A stretch of 64,000 bases of DNA from Caballeronia sp. Lep1P3 (GCF_022879595.1 NZ_CP084265.1:2294001-2358000), one strand, 5' to 3'. Positions 1 to 10,689 are shown, numbered from the stretch's first letter. The notes: generated by a model not told the origin, from the sequence alone. A program made the numbers and translations.

Positions 1-508
1 CCGCGTACTGCACGAGTTCCTTGAAGAACGGCGGCGCGAGGTTGTCGAGATAAACCTTCGCCTCGCGGATGATGTGCCGCGCGACGAACTCCGGCGTGTC
101 CTCGAACATGTGGATGAAGCCGTGGAGTTCGCGCAGGATGTCGTTCGGCAGATGGCGCGACGTGCGCGTTTCGCCGTACAGGAAGATGGGAATGTCGGCG
201 TTGCGTCGGCGCACGGCCGTGACGAACGCGCGCAGCGCGACGATCGCCGATGCAAGCTCGGGCGTGTCGCCTTCCACGACGACGTTGTCGGCGTAGGGCA
301 AAAGCTCGTCGTCGTCGATCGACAGGATGAAACACGACGCGCGGCTCGACTGCTGCGCGAACGCGGCGAGATCGCCGTAGCTCGTCAAGCCGAGCACTTC
401 GGCGCCTTCGCCCTCGATCGCCTCGGCCAGGGCGCGGATGCCGGAACCCGAGATGTTCTCGGAGCGAAAATCTTCGTCGATGATGACGACGGGAAAACGG
501 AACTTCAT
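1..508 (-). CDS. Orn/Lys/Arg decarboxylase, N-terminal part (cut by window edge)
   Basis: The first 169 residues, reading leftward from an ATG at 508, begin MKFRFPVVIIDEDFRSENIS and form a receiver-like 'wing' domain, as in biosynthetic or degradative basic amino-acid decarboxylases of fold type I. These PLP enzymes remove CO2 from arginine, lysine or ornithine and supply polyamines. The PLP-binding core lies beyond the window edge, so the substrate cannot be read. It is in the same direction as dcd and 87 bp downstream of it, an arrangement I recall from other Burkholderia-group genomes. Family assignment is fairly sure; substrate is not. Confidence 0.8.
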   Translation of the reverse strand, partial: MKFRFPVVIIDEDFRSENISGSGIRALAEAIEGEGAEVLGLTSYGDLAAFAQQSSRASCFILSIDDDELLPYADNVVVEGDTPELASAIVALRAFVTAVRRRNADIPIFLYGETRTSRHLPNDILRELHGFIHMFEDTPEFVARHIIREAKVYLDNLAPPFFKELVQYA

Positions 509-595
509 GAGGCGAATCTCCAAATGGAACGACCGCTGCCCGAGCATCGGATCAGCGGTCTTTCAACTGCGTGCGCGTGTCTGACGATGCGAGGC

Positions 596-1165
596 TCAGG
601 TTTTCGGCAGCGTCACGCCGTGCTGCCCCTGATACTTGCCGCCGCGGTCGGCGTAGGACGTCTCGCAGATTTCATCGCTTTCGAAGAACAAAACCTGCGC
701 GACGCCCTCGTTCGCGTAGATTTTGGCGGGCAACGGTGTCGTATTCGAGAATTCGAGCGTCACGTAGCCTTCCCATTCCGGCTCGAACGGCGTCACGTTG
801 ACGATGATGCCGCAGCGCGCGTAAGTGGACTTGCCGAGACACACGGTCAGGCAAGAACGCGGAATGCGGAAATATTCCACCGTTCGCGCGAGCGCGAAGG
901 AATTGGGCGGGATGATGCAGACATCGCCCTTGAAGTCGACGAACGATTTCTCGTCGAACGCCTTCGGGTCCACGATGGTCGAATTGATGTTCGTGAAGAT
1001 CTTGAATTCGTCCGCAACGCGGATGTCGTAGCCGTAACTCGACGTGCCGTAGGAGACGATCTTGCGGCCGTCCTCGGCCACGCGCACCTGATCGCGCACG
1101 AACGGCTCGATCATCTTGTGCTCTTCGGCCATGCGCCGAATCCACTTGTCGGACTTGATGCTCAT
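596..1165 (-). CDS. dcd: dCTP deaminase
   Basis: This 189-residue protein starts [20 protein letters not shown], which is typical of bacterial Dcd. It deaminates dCTP to dUTP, feeding dUMP and then dTMP synthesis. The family core is visible: a [10 protein letters not shown] block near residue 40 and a substrate-site region around GKSTYARCG with a catalytic-type Glu in the following TPFEPEWEG stretch. The length matches the family (about 188-193). The ATG at 1165 is preceded by AGCGTCCCCT, so the ribosome site is weak. It is followed at short distance by the decarboxylase gene. Confidence 0.97.
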   Translation of the reverse strand: MSIKSDKWIRRMAEEHKMIEPFVRDQVRVAEDGRKIVSYGTSSYGYDIRVADEFKIFTNINSTIVDPKAFDEKSFVDFKGDVCIIPPNSFALARTVEYFRIPRSCLTVCLGKSTYARCGIIVNVTPFEPEWEGYVTLEFSNTTPLPAKIYANEGVAQVLFFESDEICETSYADRGGKYQGQHGVTLPKT

Positions 1166-1328
1166 AGGGGACGCTACCCAACGTTTGAGGCGTGCAGCGG
1201 CAAGAATCGCGCGGCTGCCTGCCTGCGGTGAAACGGCGCATGGCCTTGGCGCGGCCAGACGAAAATTCGAACCGCGTATTTTACGCGAATGACGCCCGCG
1301 GGGAGATCGGCCGTCCGGACGATGCGCG

Positions 1329-1868
1329 CTAGCGCCGGATCACGCCGCACGCAAGCGCCGGACCCACGTTGTGCGGACTCGCTGCGTAGGGGTCGGTGGC
1401 TTCGCGATGAAGCATGATGGCGCGCGAGATGACCGAGCGCACGCCGTCGAGCGACACGTCCGTCGCGACGATGAAGCCCGTGGCCGAGCCGGTCGCGTCG
1501 GCGTGAATGTTGCCGAGCTCGCCTTCGACGCGGCTGCTCGCGCGCCGGCGATCGGAGGGCAGCGCGAAGACAGGGCTCGCGTCGCCGTTCACCGCGATGC
1601 AGTCGCCGCGCTCGTGAACTTCCAGCGCGTGATCGCTATTGGGCGGCATGTCGGTGAGGCTGTAGGACACCTGCACGCCGTCCGCGCGCTCGATGAGCGT
1701 GATCGTGCCGCGCGCCGTGTTGCCGGGCGTGGGCGTGAGCGCGGCGTCCGCGCGTTTCTCGTGATTCTGGAAGATGATGCCGCAGCCGCCCAGCAGGACG
1801 CTGCACGCGGCGAAGGCCAGCAAGGCGAACCGGGCGAGGCGCGAGCGCCCGTCGAATCTGTCTCTCAT
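1329..1868 (-). CDS. SodC-like (Cu/Zn superoxide dismutase fold) lipoprotein lacking metal ligands
   Basis: The 179-residue protein has a lipoprotein signal (SVLLGGCG, lipid-modified Cys about residue 27) followed by one Cu/Zn-SOD-like domain. The start at 1868 is chosen because GAGAGGA sits just upstream; a longer reading to 1949 has no signal logic. The disulfide cysteines (HERGDC and ALACGVI) remain, but the usual HxH copper pair reads ExH (HALEVH), the three zinc-site histidines between the first Cys and the GELGN turn are absent, and the zinc Asp is Glu. Dismutase activity is therefore unlikely. It probably sits in the outer membrane or periplasm with a structural or binding role. Fold is likely; function unknown. 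Confidence 0.75.
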   Translation of the reverse strand: MRDRFDGRSRLARFALLAFAACSVLLGGCGIIFQNHEKRADAALTPTPGNTARGTITLIERADGVQVSYSLTDMPPNSDHALEVHERGDCIAVNGDASPVFALPSDRRRASSRVEGELGNIHADATGSATGFIVATDVSLDGVRSVISRAIMLHREATDPYAASPHNVGPALACGVIRR

Positions 1869-1988
1869 GCGATCCTCTCGGCGGCCCGCCGACGCCCTGT
1901 GCGTCGACGCTGCCGCGGCTCGAAGGCGACATGATACCGCGAGCCGCACTGCACAAGGCTCGCGGGAAACGGGCTCTCTTGCCGCGGA

Positions 1989-3077
1989 TCAGGTGTTCTG
2001 AACGACGATGCTCGGGAACTTCGCAGTCATGTCGCGTTGACGCTCGGCCACCGCGATCGCGACGCGGCGCGCGATCGCGCGATAGGTCTCCGCGATGCGG
2101 CTTTCGGGCTGCGATACGACGGTCGGCTGGCCTGCGTCGGTGCGCTCGCGGATCGAGATGTCGAGCGGCAGGGAGCCGAGAATCTCGACGCCGTATTCCT
2201 TCGCCATGCGCTCGCCGCCGCCCGCGCCGAAGATGTGCTCTTCGTGGCCGCAGTTCGAGCAGATGTGCGTGCTCATGTTCTCGACGATGCCGAGAATCGG
2301 AATGCCGACCTTCTCGAACATCTTCAAGCCCTTCTTCGCGTCGAGCAGCGCGATGTCCTGCGGCGTCGTGACGATCACCGCGCCCGTCACCGGCACTTTC
2401 TGCGACAGCGTGAGCTGGATGTCGCCCGTGCCCGGCGGCATGTCGACGACGAGGTAATCGAGGTCCTTCCAGTTCGTCTGCCGCAGCAGTTGCTCGAGCG
2501 CGGACGTGACCATCGGGCCGCGCCAGACCATCGGGTTATCCTGCTCGATCAGAAAGCCGATGGAATTCGCCTGAATGCCGTGGCCTTCGAGCGGGTTCAT
2601 CGACTGATTGTCGGGCGATTCGGGACGGCCGGAAATGCCGAGCATCATCGGCAGCGACGGGCCGTAGATGTCGGCGTCGAGCATGCCGACCGACGCGCCT
2701 TCCGCCGCGAGCGCGAGCGCGAGGTTCGTCGCCGTCGTGCTCTTGCCGACGCCGCCCTTGCCCGACGCGACCGCGATGATGTTCTTGACGTTCGGCAGCA
2801 GCTTCACGCCGCGCTGCACGGCATGCGCGACGACTTGCGAAGAAACGTCGACGGCGGTATCGGTGACGCCAGGCACCTGACGAAGCGCGTCCGCCACCAG
2901 CTTGCCGATCAGCGCGAACTGCGTTTTCGCCGGATAGCCCAGCACGACGCTCACCGACACCTTGCCGCCTTCGACCGACACGTTGCGGATGCTTTTGGAA
3001 TCGACGAACTTGCGGTTGGTGTTCGGATCGGTGAGGGTGGCGAGTGCGGAATCGATCCGCGCGCGGTCAATGCTCAT
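1989..3077 (-). CDS. apbC: Iron-sulfur cluster carrier protein Mrp/ApbC
   Basis: This 362-residue P-loop ATPase of the Mrp/NBP35 family starts MSIDRARIDSALATLTDPNT. The ATG at 3077 has GGAG at good spacing; an in-frame extension upstream shows no family homology. An N-terminal DUF59/MIP18-like domain (about residues 1-90) is followed by the deviant Walker A GKGGVGKST near residue 106, a Walker B-type VVDMPPGTGD, and the CxxC pair in ICSNCGHEE that holds the bridging 4Fe-4S cluster. The cytosolic protein delivers Fe-S clusters to apoproteins. It stands alone between the SodC-like gene and a divergent OmpA-type gene. Confidence 0.95.
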   Translation of the reverse strand: MSIDRARIDSALATLTDPNTNRKFVDSKSIRNVSVEGGKVSVSVVLGYPAKTQFALIGKLVADALRQVPGVTDTAVDVSSQVVAHAVQRGVKLLPNVKNIIAVASGKGGVGKSTTATNLALALAAEGASVGMLDADIYGPSLPMMLGISGRPESPDNQSMNPLEGHGIQANSIGFLIEQDNPMVWRGPMVTSALEQLLRQTNWKDLDYLVVDMPPGTGDIQLTLSQKVPVTGAVIVTTPQDIALLDAKKGLKMFEKVGIPILGIVENMSTHICSNCGHEEHIFGAGGGERMAKEYGVEILGSLPLDISIRERTDAGQPTVVSQPESRIAETYRAIARRVAIAVAERQRDMTAKFPSIVVQNT

Positions 3078-3343
3078 TGAAACTCCATGGAACGGCTGTT
3101 GCTTCCGCCGTGCGTCGCGGCGCAACAAACTGAAGAAATTGAAAGTATTTGTTAGAGGCCGTTGCGCGCGAGTCGCTTCGCGCTGCACTATCCCGCTGCT
3201 ATTGTTTTTCCGGGGACGCATCGCAGCGGGCAGCCGGCCGCGTCTCTCAATATTGTAGAGGCTCGCCCGGAAGCCCGTCCGAAGACCCTTTCGCACTGTC
3301 GGCGCAAAAACGTCGAACGCTTGTTGAATCAAAGGAGATCAAA

Positions 3344-4012
3344 ATGAACACGAAGTTGTTGACCCGCTTGTCCGCCCAATTGACCGTTTTCGCTGTCGCG
3401 GGCGCGCTCGTCGCAGGCTGCGCAAGCCAGCAAGGCACCAACACGGCCGTCGGCACGGGCGTCGGCGCGGCGACCGGCGCCGGCATCGGCGCGATTTTCG
3501 GCGGCGGCAAGGGCGCGGCCATCGGCGCGGCGACGGGCGCGGCGGTCGGCGGCATCACCGGCTACAACTGGCAGGCGATCCGCAACAAGATTTCGGGCGA
3601 TTCCAAGGGCACCGGCACGCAAGTGACCGAGCAGCAGGACGGCTCGCTCAAGGTCAACATCCCGAATTCGATCTCGTTCGACACCAACAGCTACGCGATC
3701 AAGCCGTCGTTCGATCCGGTTCTCAACTCCGTCACGCAAACGTTGCAGCAGCACCCGGAGCTGATCGCGAGCGTCGTCGGCCACACGGATAACACCGGCA
3801 CGGCCGCGTACAACCAGACGCTGTCGCAGAACCGCGCGCAGAGCGTGGCGTCCTACATCTCGTCGCACGGCGTTCCGGCGCAGCGTCTGTCGGCACAGGG
3901 CATGGGCCAGAACCAGCCGATCGCCGACAACGCCACGGAAGCCGGCCGCGCGCAGAATCGTCGCGTGGAGATCTATCTGCGCGCGACGGCGCAGCCGGGC
4001 CAGGTGCAGTAA
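3344..4012 (+). CDS. OmpA-family outer-membrane lipoprotein with glycine-zipper domain
   Basis: The 222-residue protein starts at ATG 3344, just after a strong AAAGGAG ribosome site. A lipoprotein signal ends at ALVAGCAS, then comes a glycine/alanine zipper (about residues 32-75) that may insert in membrane. The C-terminal OmpA/MotB domain (about 110-215) shows GHTDNTG, NRAQSVASYI and QNRRVEIYLR, the peptidoglycan-binding signature. It likely tethers the outer membrane to peptidoglycan, like YiaD/Pal-type proteins. It is monocistronic, with a strong terminator downstream at 4153. Confidence 0.92.
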   Translation: MNTKLLTRLSAQLTVFAVAGALVAGCASQQGTNTAVGTGVGAATGAGIGAIFGGGKGAAIGAATGAAVGGITGYNWQAIRNKISGDSKGTGTQVTEQQDGSLKVNIPNSISFDTNSYAIKPSFDPVLNSVTQTLQQHPELIASVVGHTDNTGTAAYNQTLSQNRAQSVASYISSHGVPAQRLSAQGMGQNQPIADNATEAGRAQNRRVEIYLRATAQPGQVQ

Positions 4013-4152
4013 AAGCTGCGACAAGCGTGTGCCGCCGCCGTTTCCAATGCGCGTGAAAAATATTTGAAACTCGGCGGCGCGGCGCGTGTCTGTCGTTACG
4101 GTAGGTGCGTGGCTGGGCCATCGCCTGCCATTCTCCTCTTGTCGTTGTTGCT

Positions 4153-4182
4153 CCGGGGCCCGATTGAGCCCCGGTTTTTTTT
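4153..4182 (+). terminator. Rho-independent terminator after the OmpA-type gene
   Basis: A perfect 7-bp stem CCGGGGC/GCCCCGG with an 8-nt loop is followed by eight T residues. It lies 140 bp after the OmpA-type stop and 130 bp before metG, and should separate the two transcripts. Confidence 0.85.
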
Positions 4183-4311
4183 GCGCGCGCGGTTTTGCCC
4201 GCCGCAGCCCAACGCCCGTCGCGCCGCGTTGCCCGGCGCATCGCCCCGCCCTGCTAGAATCGACATTCCCCTTTTTCACCCACCCCAGCTCTTCCTCCGG
4301 GCCGCGCCTCC

Positions 4312-6453
4312 ATGTCAGCACCGATTTCCGCCACTGCCGCCGCATCACCCGATCAGGGCGGCCGCCGCCAGATCCTCGTCACGTCCGCGTTGCCGTATGC
4401 GAACGGCCAGATTCATATCGGCCATATGGTCGAATACATTCAGACGGACATCTGGGCTCGGACGCTGCGAATGCACGGCCACGAGGTCTACTACGTCGGC
4501 GCGGACGATACCCACGGCACGCCCATCATGCTGCGCGCCGAGAACGAAGGCATCACGCCGAAAGCGCTGATCGAACGCGTCTGGAAAGAGCACAAGCGCG
4601 ATTTCGACAGCTTCGGCATCTCGTTCGACAACTATTATTCGACCGACGCCGAAGAAAACCGCGTGCTGTGCGATTCGATCTACGGCGCGCTCAAGGAAGC
4701 CGGCCTGATCGACGCGCGCGACATCGAGCAGGCCTACGATCCGGTCAAGGAGATGTTCCTGCCCGACCGCTTCATCAAGGGCGAGTGCCCGAAATGCGGC
4801 GCGAAAGACCAGTACGGCGACAACTGCGAGGTGTGCGGCTCCACCTATCAGCCGACCGAGCTGAAGAACCCGTATTCGGTCGTCTCGGGCGCGACGCCCA
4901 TCCGCAAGACATCGACGCATTACTTCTTCCGCCTGTCCGACCCGCGCTGCGAAGACTTCCTGCGCGGCTGGGTCGGCGGTCTCGCGCAGCCGGAAGCCAC
5001 CAACAAGATGCGCGAATGGCTGGGCGACAAGGGCGAAGCGAAACTCGCCGACTGGGACATTTCCCGCGATGCGCCTTACTTCGGCTTCGAGATTCCGGGT
5101 GCGCCGGGCAAGTACTTCTACGTCTGGGTCGATGCGCCCGTCGGCTATTACGCGAGCTTCAGGAATCTGGCGGATCGCATCGGCGTGGACTTCGATGCGT
5201 GGGTGAAGCCGGATTCGAAGACGGAGCAGTATCACTTCATCGGCAAGGACATTCTGTATTTCCACACGCTCTTCTGGCCCGCGATGCTCCAATTCTCCGG
5301 CCATCGCACGCCGACGAACGTGTTCGCGCACGGCTTTCTGACCGTGGACGGCGCGAAGATGTCGAAGTCGCGGGGCACGTTCATCACGGCGCAGAGCGTG
5401 ATCGACACGGGCCTCAACCCCGAGTGGCTGCGTTATTACTTCGCGGCCAAGCTCAACAGCACGATGGAAGACATCGACCTGAATCTGGAAGACTTCCAGG
5501 CGCGCGTGAACAGCGATCTCGTCGGCAAGTACGTGAATATCGCGAGCCGCGCGGCGGGCTTTCTCATCAAGCGCTTCGACGGCCGCGTGCAGGACAGCGC
5601 GATGCAGCATCCGCTCATCGCGCAACTGCGCGGCGCGATTGCGCAGATCGCGGCGTATTACGAATCGCGCGAATACGGCCGCGCGCTGCGCACGACGATG
5701 GAACTCGCCGATGCCGTCAACGCCTACGTCGATACCGCGAAGCCGTGGGAACAGGCGAAAGATCCGGCCAACGCCGTCGCGCTGCATGAGACGTGCAGCG
5801 TGAGTCTCGAAGCGTTCCGCCTGCTGTCGCTTGCGCTCAAGCCGGTGATGCCGAAGCTCGTCGAATCTGTCGAGGCTTTCCTTGGCATCGCGCCGCTCGT
5901 CTGGACCGATGCCGACCGTCCGCTGTCGTCGGCGCACGCGATCAACGCGTACAAGCATCTGACGACGCGCGTCGACCCGAAGCAGATCGAAGCGCTGCTC
6001 GCCGCGAACCGCGAGTCGCTGCAACCGGCGGCGCCGCAAGCCGCGGCCGCATCCGCGCCCAAGGCGAGCGCCAAGAAAGAAGCAAAGCAAGAAGCAAAGC
6101 AGGAAGAAGCCGGCGTGATCGCCATCGACGATTTCGCGAAGGTCGATCTGCGCATCGCGAAGATCGTCGATTGCAAGGCGGTCGAAGGCTCCGACAAGCT
6201 GCTGCAACTGACGCTCGATATCGGCGAAGAGAAGACGCGCAACGTGTTCTCCGGCATTAAGTCGGCGTATCAGCCGCAGGACCTGATCGGCAAACTCACG
6301 GTGATGGTCGCGAATCTCGCGCCGCGCAAGATGAAGTTCGGCATGTCCGAAGGCATGGTGCTCGCCGCTTCCGCCGCCGACGAAAAAGCCGAGCCGGGCC
6401 TGTACATTCTGGAGCCGCATGGCGGCGCGAAGCCGGGCATGCGCGTCAAGTAA
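4312..6453 (+). CDS. metG: Methionyl-tRNA synthetase
   Basis: This 713-residue class I synthetase charges tRNA-Met, including initiator. The HIGH box appears as HIGHMVEY near residue 37, a knuckle [18 protein letters not shown] (residues about 159-176) should bind zinc, and KMSKSRG lies near 346. A Lys/Glu/Ala-rich linker (about 575-600) leads to a C-terminal EMAP/Trbp-type tRNA-binding and dimerisation domain (about 605-713). Length and order match the long bacterial MetG type. The ATG at 4312 follows a pyrimidine-rich stretch with no clear ribosome site, so the exact start is slightly uncertain. A strong terminator follows. Confidence 0.98.
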   Translation: MSAPISATAAASPDQGGRRQILVTSALPYANGQIHIGHMVEYIQTDIWARTLRMHGHEVYYVGADDTHGTPIMLRAENEGITPKALIERVWKEHKRDFDSFGISFDNYYSTDAEENRVLCDSIYGALKEAGLIDARDIEQAYDPVKEMFLPDRFIKGECPKCGAKDQYGDNCEVCGSTYQPTELKNPYSVVSGATPIRKTSTHYFFRLSDPRCEDFLRGWVGGLAQPEATNKMREWLGDKGEAKLADWDISRDAPYFGFEIPGAPGKYFYVWVDAPVGYYASFRNLADRIGVDFDAWVKPDSKTEQYHFIGKDILYFHTLFWPAMLQFSGHRTPTNVFAHGFLTVDGAKMSKSRGTFITAQSVIDTGLNPEWLRYYFAAKLNSTMEDIDLNLEDFQARVNSDLVGKYVNIASRAAGFLIKRFDGRVQDSAMQHPLIAQLRGAIAQIAAYYESREYGRALRTTMELADAVNAYVDTAKPWEQAKDPANAVALHETCSVSLEAFRLLSLALKPVMPKLVESVEAFLGIAPLVWTDADRPLSSAHAINAYKHLTTRVDPKQIEALLAANRESLQPAAPQAAAASAPKASAKKEAKQEAKQEEAGVIAIDDFAKVDLRIAKIVDCKAVEGSDKLLQLTLDIGEEKTRNVFSGIKSAYQPQDLIGKLTVMVANLAPRKMKFGMSEGMVLAASAADEKAEPGLYILEPHGGAKPGMRVK

Positions 6454-6475
6454 GCGGCATTCGCCGGGCGAAACG

Positions 6476-6507
6476 AAGGGCACGCGGGGCAACCGCGTGC
6501 CCTTTTT
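6476..6507 (+). terminator. Rho-independent terminator between metG and tamB
   Basis: A 12-bp stem AAGGGCACGCGG/CCGCGTGCCCTT is closed by a 4-5 nt loop and ends in TTTTT. It lies 22 bp after the metG stop and just before the convergent tamB stop; A residues on the other side let it work weakly both ways. Confidence 0.88.
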
Positions 6508-6520
6508 GCTTTTCTGCGCG

Positions 6521-9500
6521 CTAGTCGTTCGGCTCGAATTCCACGGACGACGCCCCCGCCGGCGCGCTCGTCGATGCCGAAGTCGGTTGCGCCGCCGACG
6601 ACGAACCGCGCGTTGACGACGAAAAGAGCCGCATCCACGAGTTGAATCGCCGTGTGTACGACAGATCGACGCCCTGATACGTGCCGCCATACGCCGTCAC
6701 CGACCAGAAGCGCGAGAGGCTGAGTGTCGCCTTGATCGCGTTGCTCGCCGATTGCAGCCCTTGCTCGTAGCCGAGCACGAGCCGCTCGTTGATCGCCTTC
6801 GAGATCAGCACGACCTGCGGGTCGGTCAGCCCGACTTCGCTCGAACCGATGGAGAACTCGTCGAGTCCGAACGTCTGCGCGATGCGCTTGCCGCTCGAAC
6901 CGCCGAGCAGCGCGAGCGCGCTCGTCATGGCGCTCTGCTGGCCGATGTTGTTGCCCTGATCCGTGCCGTGCCCGAAGAGCAGCCACGACAGCTTTTCGTT
7001 GTCCGGCACGTTCGGCTCCGAAATCAGCTTCGCCACCGGCGACTGAACGGTGCCCGTCACCTGCACGCCCGCTTCGATTTCCTGATTGCGCCGCATCGCG
7101 AGAATGTTCAGCCCCGGATTCGCCACCGGCCCGTTGAACGTGAAAAAGCCGTTCTCGATGTTGAGCTTGCGCCCGAACGCCGTGTAGGTGGAACCCGGCG
7201 TCACGCGCACGTTGCCGACCGCGCGCAGCGGCATGTTCGGCGCGCTCGTCGCCGTGATCGTCCCCGCGAGCCCGAGGTCCGCGCCCGCGCCCTTGAAGCG
7301 GAATCGCTGCCCGAGATCGATGTCGACGTTCGCGCGCGGCGTGAACGGCCCGACCGGTTTCTCGGTTGCCGCGACCATCTCCTTGCCGTTTTCGCCCTTC
7401 ACGGTGCCGTCGGGACGCACGATCACGACGTCGTCGCCGAGCGAGGGCGCGGAGCTTTCCGGCAAGTCGAAGAGCGCGTGATCGACCGTGAACTTGCCGT
7501 TGATCGCCATGCCGCCTTGCAAGCCGGCGTTCGCGATGCTCGCGCTGCCCGAGAGCATCAGTTCGCGATCCGGCGACGCGAAGAGTTCCAGCTTGTCCGC
7601 GATGATGCTCGCGGTCAGATCCGGCTGCTGCTGGTCGAGGCGCACCTTGCCGGTCGCGCGCAGCGTGCCGCTCGCGCCGTGGAACTCCACTTGCCGGAAA
7701 TCGACGAGATTCTCCGACAGCGCGATGCGGATGATGCCGTCCTTCAGTTGCACGCCCTGATCGACGACCGTTGCGGAAACATTGTCGCCGGTGAGCGATC
7801 CCGACAAATTCGGCTTCGCGACGATGCCGGCGATCGTCAGCTTGAGCGCGAGCCTGCCGCCGAGCAAATAGTTCGCGCCGAGGAGGCCGCCCGTCGTGCG
7901 AAGTTCGGGAATGTTCGCGTCGATGGCGCCGGAAAGCGGCGCTTCGTCGGCCACGGTCAGGATGCCGTCGCGTGCGACGAGCGTGGTGTGCACGTTCGCG
8001 TCGATGGCCCCGATGCGGCTTGCCTGCGCGTGCAGCGTCGCGTTCAGGCGGTTGCCGCCGGTGAAATCGGCGCGCGCGGCGATATCCGAAATGCCGAGCG
8101 CCGCGACGCCGCGCGTGCCGTCGAAGGTCACGTCGCCGCCACGCCGCCTGAGCTGTGCGTAGCCGGTCGCCGTCGCGCCGAGCGAGAAGTTCCAGTCGCC
8201 GTCGAAAATGAGGTCGGTGCGGATCGACGCTTCCTCGCCGGTCATTTCGCGCCGCACGTCGAGCAAACGCGGCACGGAGAGATTCGTGAGCGTGCCCGCC
8301 GACTCGATCCGCCCGTTTTCCAGCGCGAACGACTTCAGATTCAGCGCCGCGCCTTCCGCGACGAGCCGCGTCGCGCCGAGCACGATGCGCTTCGGCCCAT
8401 AACTCACCGACAGCGGCGATTCGAGATTCACCGAAGGCGTGCCCTTGTTCGATAGCTTCGTGATGGTGCCGTCCCAGTGCGGGCCGTCGGGCGCGTCGGT
8501 GAACTTGCCGTTCGCGTCGAGCGCGAGATTCACGGGCTGACCCTGCACCTTGCCGGTCGCGGTCACGCCGAGCGTGTGATGCATGCGCGTGCCGTTGAGA
8601 TTCGCGTCGAGCGCGGCCACTTCGACGCCCGATGCGCTCGCGTCGCGCGCCTTCAGCGTGAAGACGAGCGGACCGTTCGCGCCATCGCGGATATCGGCGC
8701 GGCCTTCGGCATGACCGAGGCGATTCGCGCCGAACACGACGCCATCGGCCTGATAGTTCGCCGCCACGTTCGGATGCGCGAGCGAGCCGGTCAGATCGCC
8801 GTCCGCTTTCACCGCGCCCGCGAGCCCGAAGCCGAGCCGTTCGAGACGCGGCGCATCGACGCGAAAGCGCAGCCGGTCGCCCGCCGCGCCGAAGCTGCCG
8901 TTAAGTTCGACATCGTTGCCCGCCACCGAGAGCTTGGCCGCGCTCGGCAAAAGGCGCGTGCCGGCGACCTGCACGGTTCCCGCGCCGGTGAGCGGCAGGT
9001 TGTCGTACATGCTGTCGTCGAGCTTGAAGGTGGCCTTGGCCGTGAGCGTCGGCGCGAGCATGCCGGACGCCGCGAGCGTGCCGTTCACGCGCGCGTCGAT
9101 TGGGCGCGACGCCGCGGCTTTCTTCGGCGCGGGTTTTTGCGCGACGAGTTGCTGCGTGAGCAAAAGCGGATTGAAGTCGATGAATTTCGCCTTCACGTCG
9201 TAGCTCGAATGCGCGTCTTTCTTGAGCGCCCCGCTCGCCTCCACGCGGCCCTTTCCGACGACGAGCTTCACGGCGTCGAGCGTGGTCGCTTTCGGGTCGA
9301 GCCGGACCTTGGCCTGCGCGCGAATCGCCGCTTTCGGATCGTTCAGATCGACGCTGATGTTCTGCGTGTCGCCGGCGAGCGCGACGTTGACCGGCCCCGC
9401 GAAATCCGTCGGACGCACGCTCGATTCGATGGCGTTCAGATCGAGCCTCGCCACCTTGAGATCGAACTGGCCCTTGCCGCCCGCGAGCGAGCCGCCGCCC

Positions 9501-10645
9501 GTGATCGTCGCCTGCCTGAGCAGCCGCACGTTGAGGTCGGTGATGCTTTGCGCCGATGCATCGAGCCGCACGTTGGCGCGCGCGTCGACGAGCGGCAGGA
9601 GCTTCTTGTCGATGGAACCGGGCTTCGCGTTGACGATCGACACCGGCCCGCTCACGACGAACGCCTTTGAATCCGGCACCGGCTTCACTTCAGCGCGCAC
9701 GGCGAGGTCCGCGGCGGGCGCGCCCGCGTTGAACGCCTGCGGATTGATGTGATCCGCCGTGACGATGGCGAGCTTGAGCGGGACATCGGCGAAGGGCGTC
9801 GCCTCGACGTGCGCGCGGCCCGCGAGCTTCATGCCGCTCGCATCGACATCCGCGATCAGGTCTTCGAGCGAGCCGGACAAGCGCGCGCCCACTTGCACCG
9901 CTTCGCCGTTCAGCTTGCCTGCGTAGCTGGCGTCGCCGGTAAGCGGAAATGGCCGCGCGCCGCCGTCGAGCTTCGCCGCCGCCGTCACCGAGCCGAACGG
10001 CGTTTCGAGGCGCTGGACCGTCGCCTCGTGATGCCGGCCGTCGCTGCGCCCGTTGAACAGCAGGCGCGAGAATTCGGTCGTCGTCGTGCCCTGATGCAGC
10101 CGCAGCTTTTCCACGCTCAAATCGCGGATCGCAAGCTGGATCGGCAGCCGCAAATCGTTCGGCAATTGCGTCTTTTTGCTCGGCTCGTTCGATGGCGCGA
10201 TGCGCGCGTCGATCGTTCCGACATGCAGATAGTCGATGGTGAAGCGCAGCGGATCGCGCGTGAGCGCCCAGCGCCCCGACACGCTGTCGATGCCGATATC
10301 CGTGCCCTTGCCGTCTTTCCAGCGCACGTCGCGAAGCTGCAGGCCGGTCGCGATCGCGCCGCCGTCGAGCGTGCCCGCGAGCCGTCCGCCGAGCAGCGAC
10401 GTCGCCGCCTGCCACGCGTAGCGCGTGCCGCGCTCGGTCGTCAGCGCGAAGAGGACCGTTCCGAGCGCCAGCACGACGATCAGCACCACCGCGAGCACGA
10501 GCGCGCCGAGCCAGCGCAGCACGCGCCGCCCGCCGCGCGGACGCTGCGGGGTGGGCGGAGTAGGCGGAGTCTCAGGGCCTCGCGGCGCGCCGTTGCCGGC
10601 CGGCCCTTCGCTCGGGTTCGGTTGGGTGTTCGAGTCCGTCGTCAT
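6521..10645 (-). CDS. tamB: Translocation and assembly module protein TamB
   Basis: This 1374-residue protein has a short Pro-rich cytoplasmic N-terminus, one inner-membrane anchor (about residues 45-70, VLRWLGALVLAVVLIVVLAL), then a very long periplasmic stretch of repeated beta-strands (AsmA/TamB, beta-taco type), and a conserved C-terminal DUF490 domain with QNIEIEAGVQVTGTVQSP-like features around residue 1185. TamB bridges the inner membrane to TamA in the outer membrane and takes part in beta-barrel protein insertion and probably phospholipid transport. The start at 10645 has AGGA upstream. It lies 44 bp after tamA and is surely cotranscribed. Confidence 0.95.
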   Translation of the reverse strand: MTTDSNTQPNPSEGPAGNGAPRGPETPPTPPTPQRPRGGRRVLRWLGALVLAVVLIVVLALGTVLFALTTERGTRYAWQAATSLLGGRLAGTLDGGAIATGLQLRDVRWKDGKGTDIGIDSVSGRWALTRDPLRFTIDYLHVGTIDARIAPSNEPSKKTQLPNDLRLPIQLAIRDLSVEKLRLHQGTTTTEFSRLLFNGRSDGRHHEATVQRLETPFGSVTAAAKLDGGARPFPLTGDASYAGKLNGEAVQVGARLSGSLEDLIADVDASGMKLAGRAHVEATPFADVPLKLAIVTADHINPQAFNAGAPAADLAVRAEVKPVPDSKAFVVSGPVSIVNAKPGSIDKKLLPLVDARANVRLDASAQSITDLNVRLLRQATITGGGSLAGGKGQFDLKVARLDLNAIESSVRPTDFAGPVNVALAGDTQNISVDLNDPKAAIRAQAKVRLDPKATTLDAVKLVVGKGRVEASGALKKDAHSSYDVKAKFIDFNPLLLTQQLVAQKPAPKKAAASRPIDARVNGTLAASGMLAPTLTAKATFKLDDSMYDNLPLTGAGTVQVAGTRLLPSAAKLSVAGNDVELNGSFGAAGDRLRFRVDAPRLERLGFGLAGAVKADGDLTGSLAHPNVAANYQADGVVFGANRLGHAEGRADIRDGANGPLVFTLKARDASASGVEVAALDANLNGTRMHHTLGVTATGKVQGQPVNLALDANGKFTDAPDGPHWDGTITKLSNKGTPSVNLESPLSVSYGPKRIVLGATRLVAEGAALNLKSFALENGRIESAGTLTNLSVPRLLDVRREMTGEEASIRTDLIFDGDWNFSLGATATGYAQLRRRGGDVTFDGTRGVAALGISDIAARADFTGGNRLNATLHAQASRIGAIDANVHTTLVARDGILTVADEAPLSGAIDANIPELRTTGGLLGANYLLGGRLALKLTIAGIVAKPNLSGSLTGDNVSATVVDQGVQLKDGIIRIALSENLVDFRQVEFHGASGTLRATGKVRLDQQQPDLTASIIADKLELFASPDRELMLSGSASIANAGLQGGMAINGKFTVDHALFDLPESSAPSLGDDVVIVRPDGTVKGENGKEMVAATEKPVGPFTPRANVDIDLGQRFRFKGAGADLGLAGTITATSAPNMPLRAVGNVRVTPGSTYTAFGRKLNIENGFFTFNGPVANPGLNILAMRRNQEIEAGVQVTGTVQSPVAKLISEPNVPDNEKLSWLLFGHGTDQGNNIGQQSAMTSALALLGGSSGKRIAQTFGLDEFSIGSSEVGLTDPQVVLISKAINERLVLGYEQGLQSASNAIKATLSLSRFWSVTAYGGTYQGVDLSYTRRFNSWMRLFSSSTRGSSSAAQPTSASTSAPAGASSVEFEPND

Positions 10646-10689
10646 GCGTTCCTGATGTTCACATTCGCTCCGTACCGCGTCGGTCGCGC

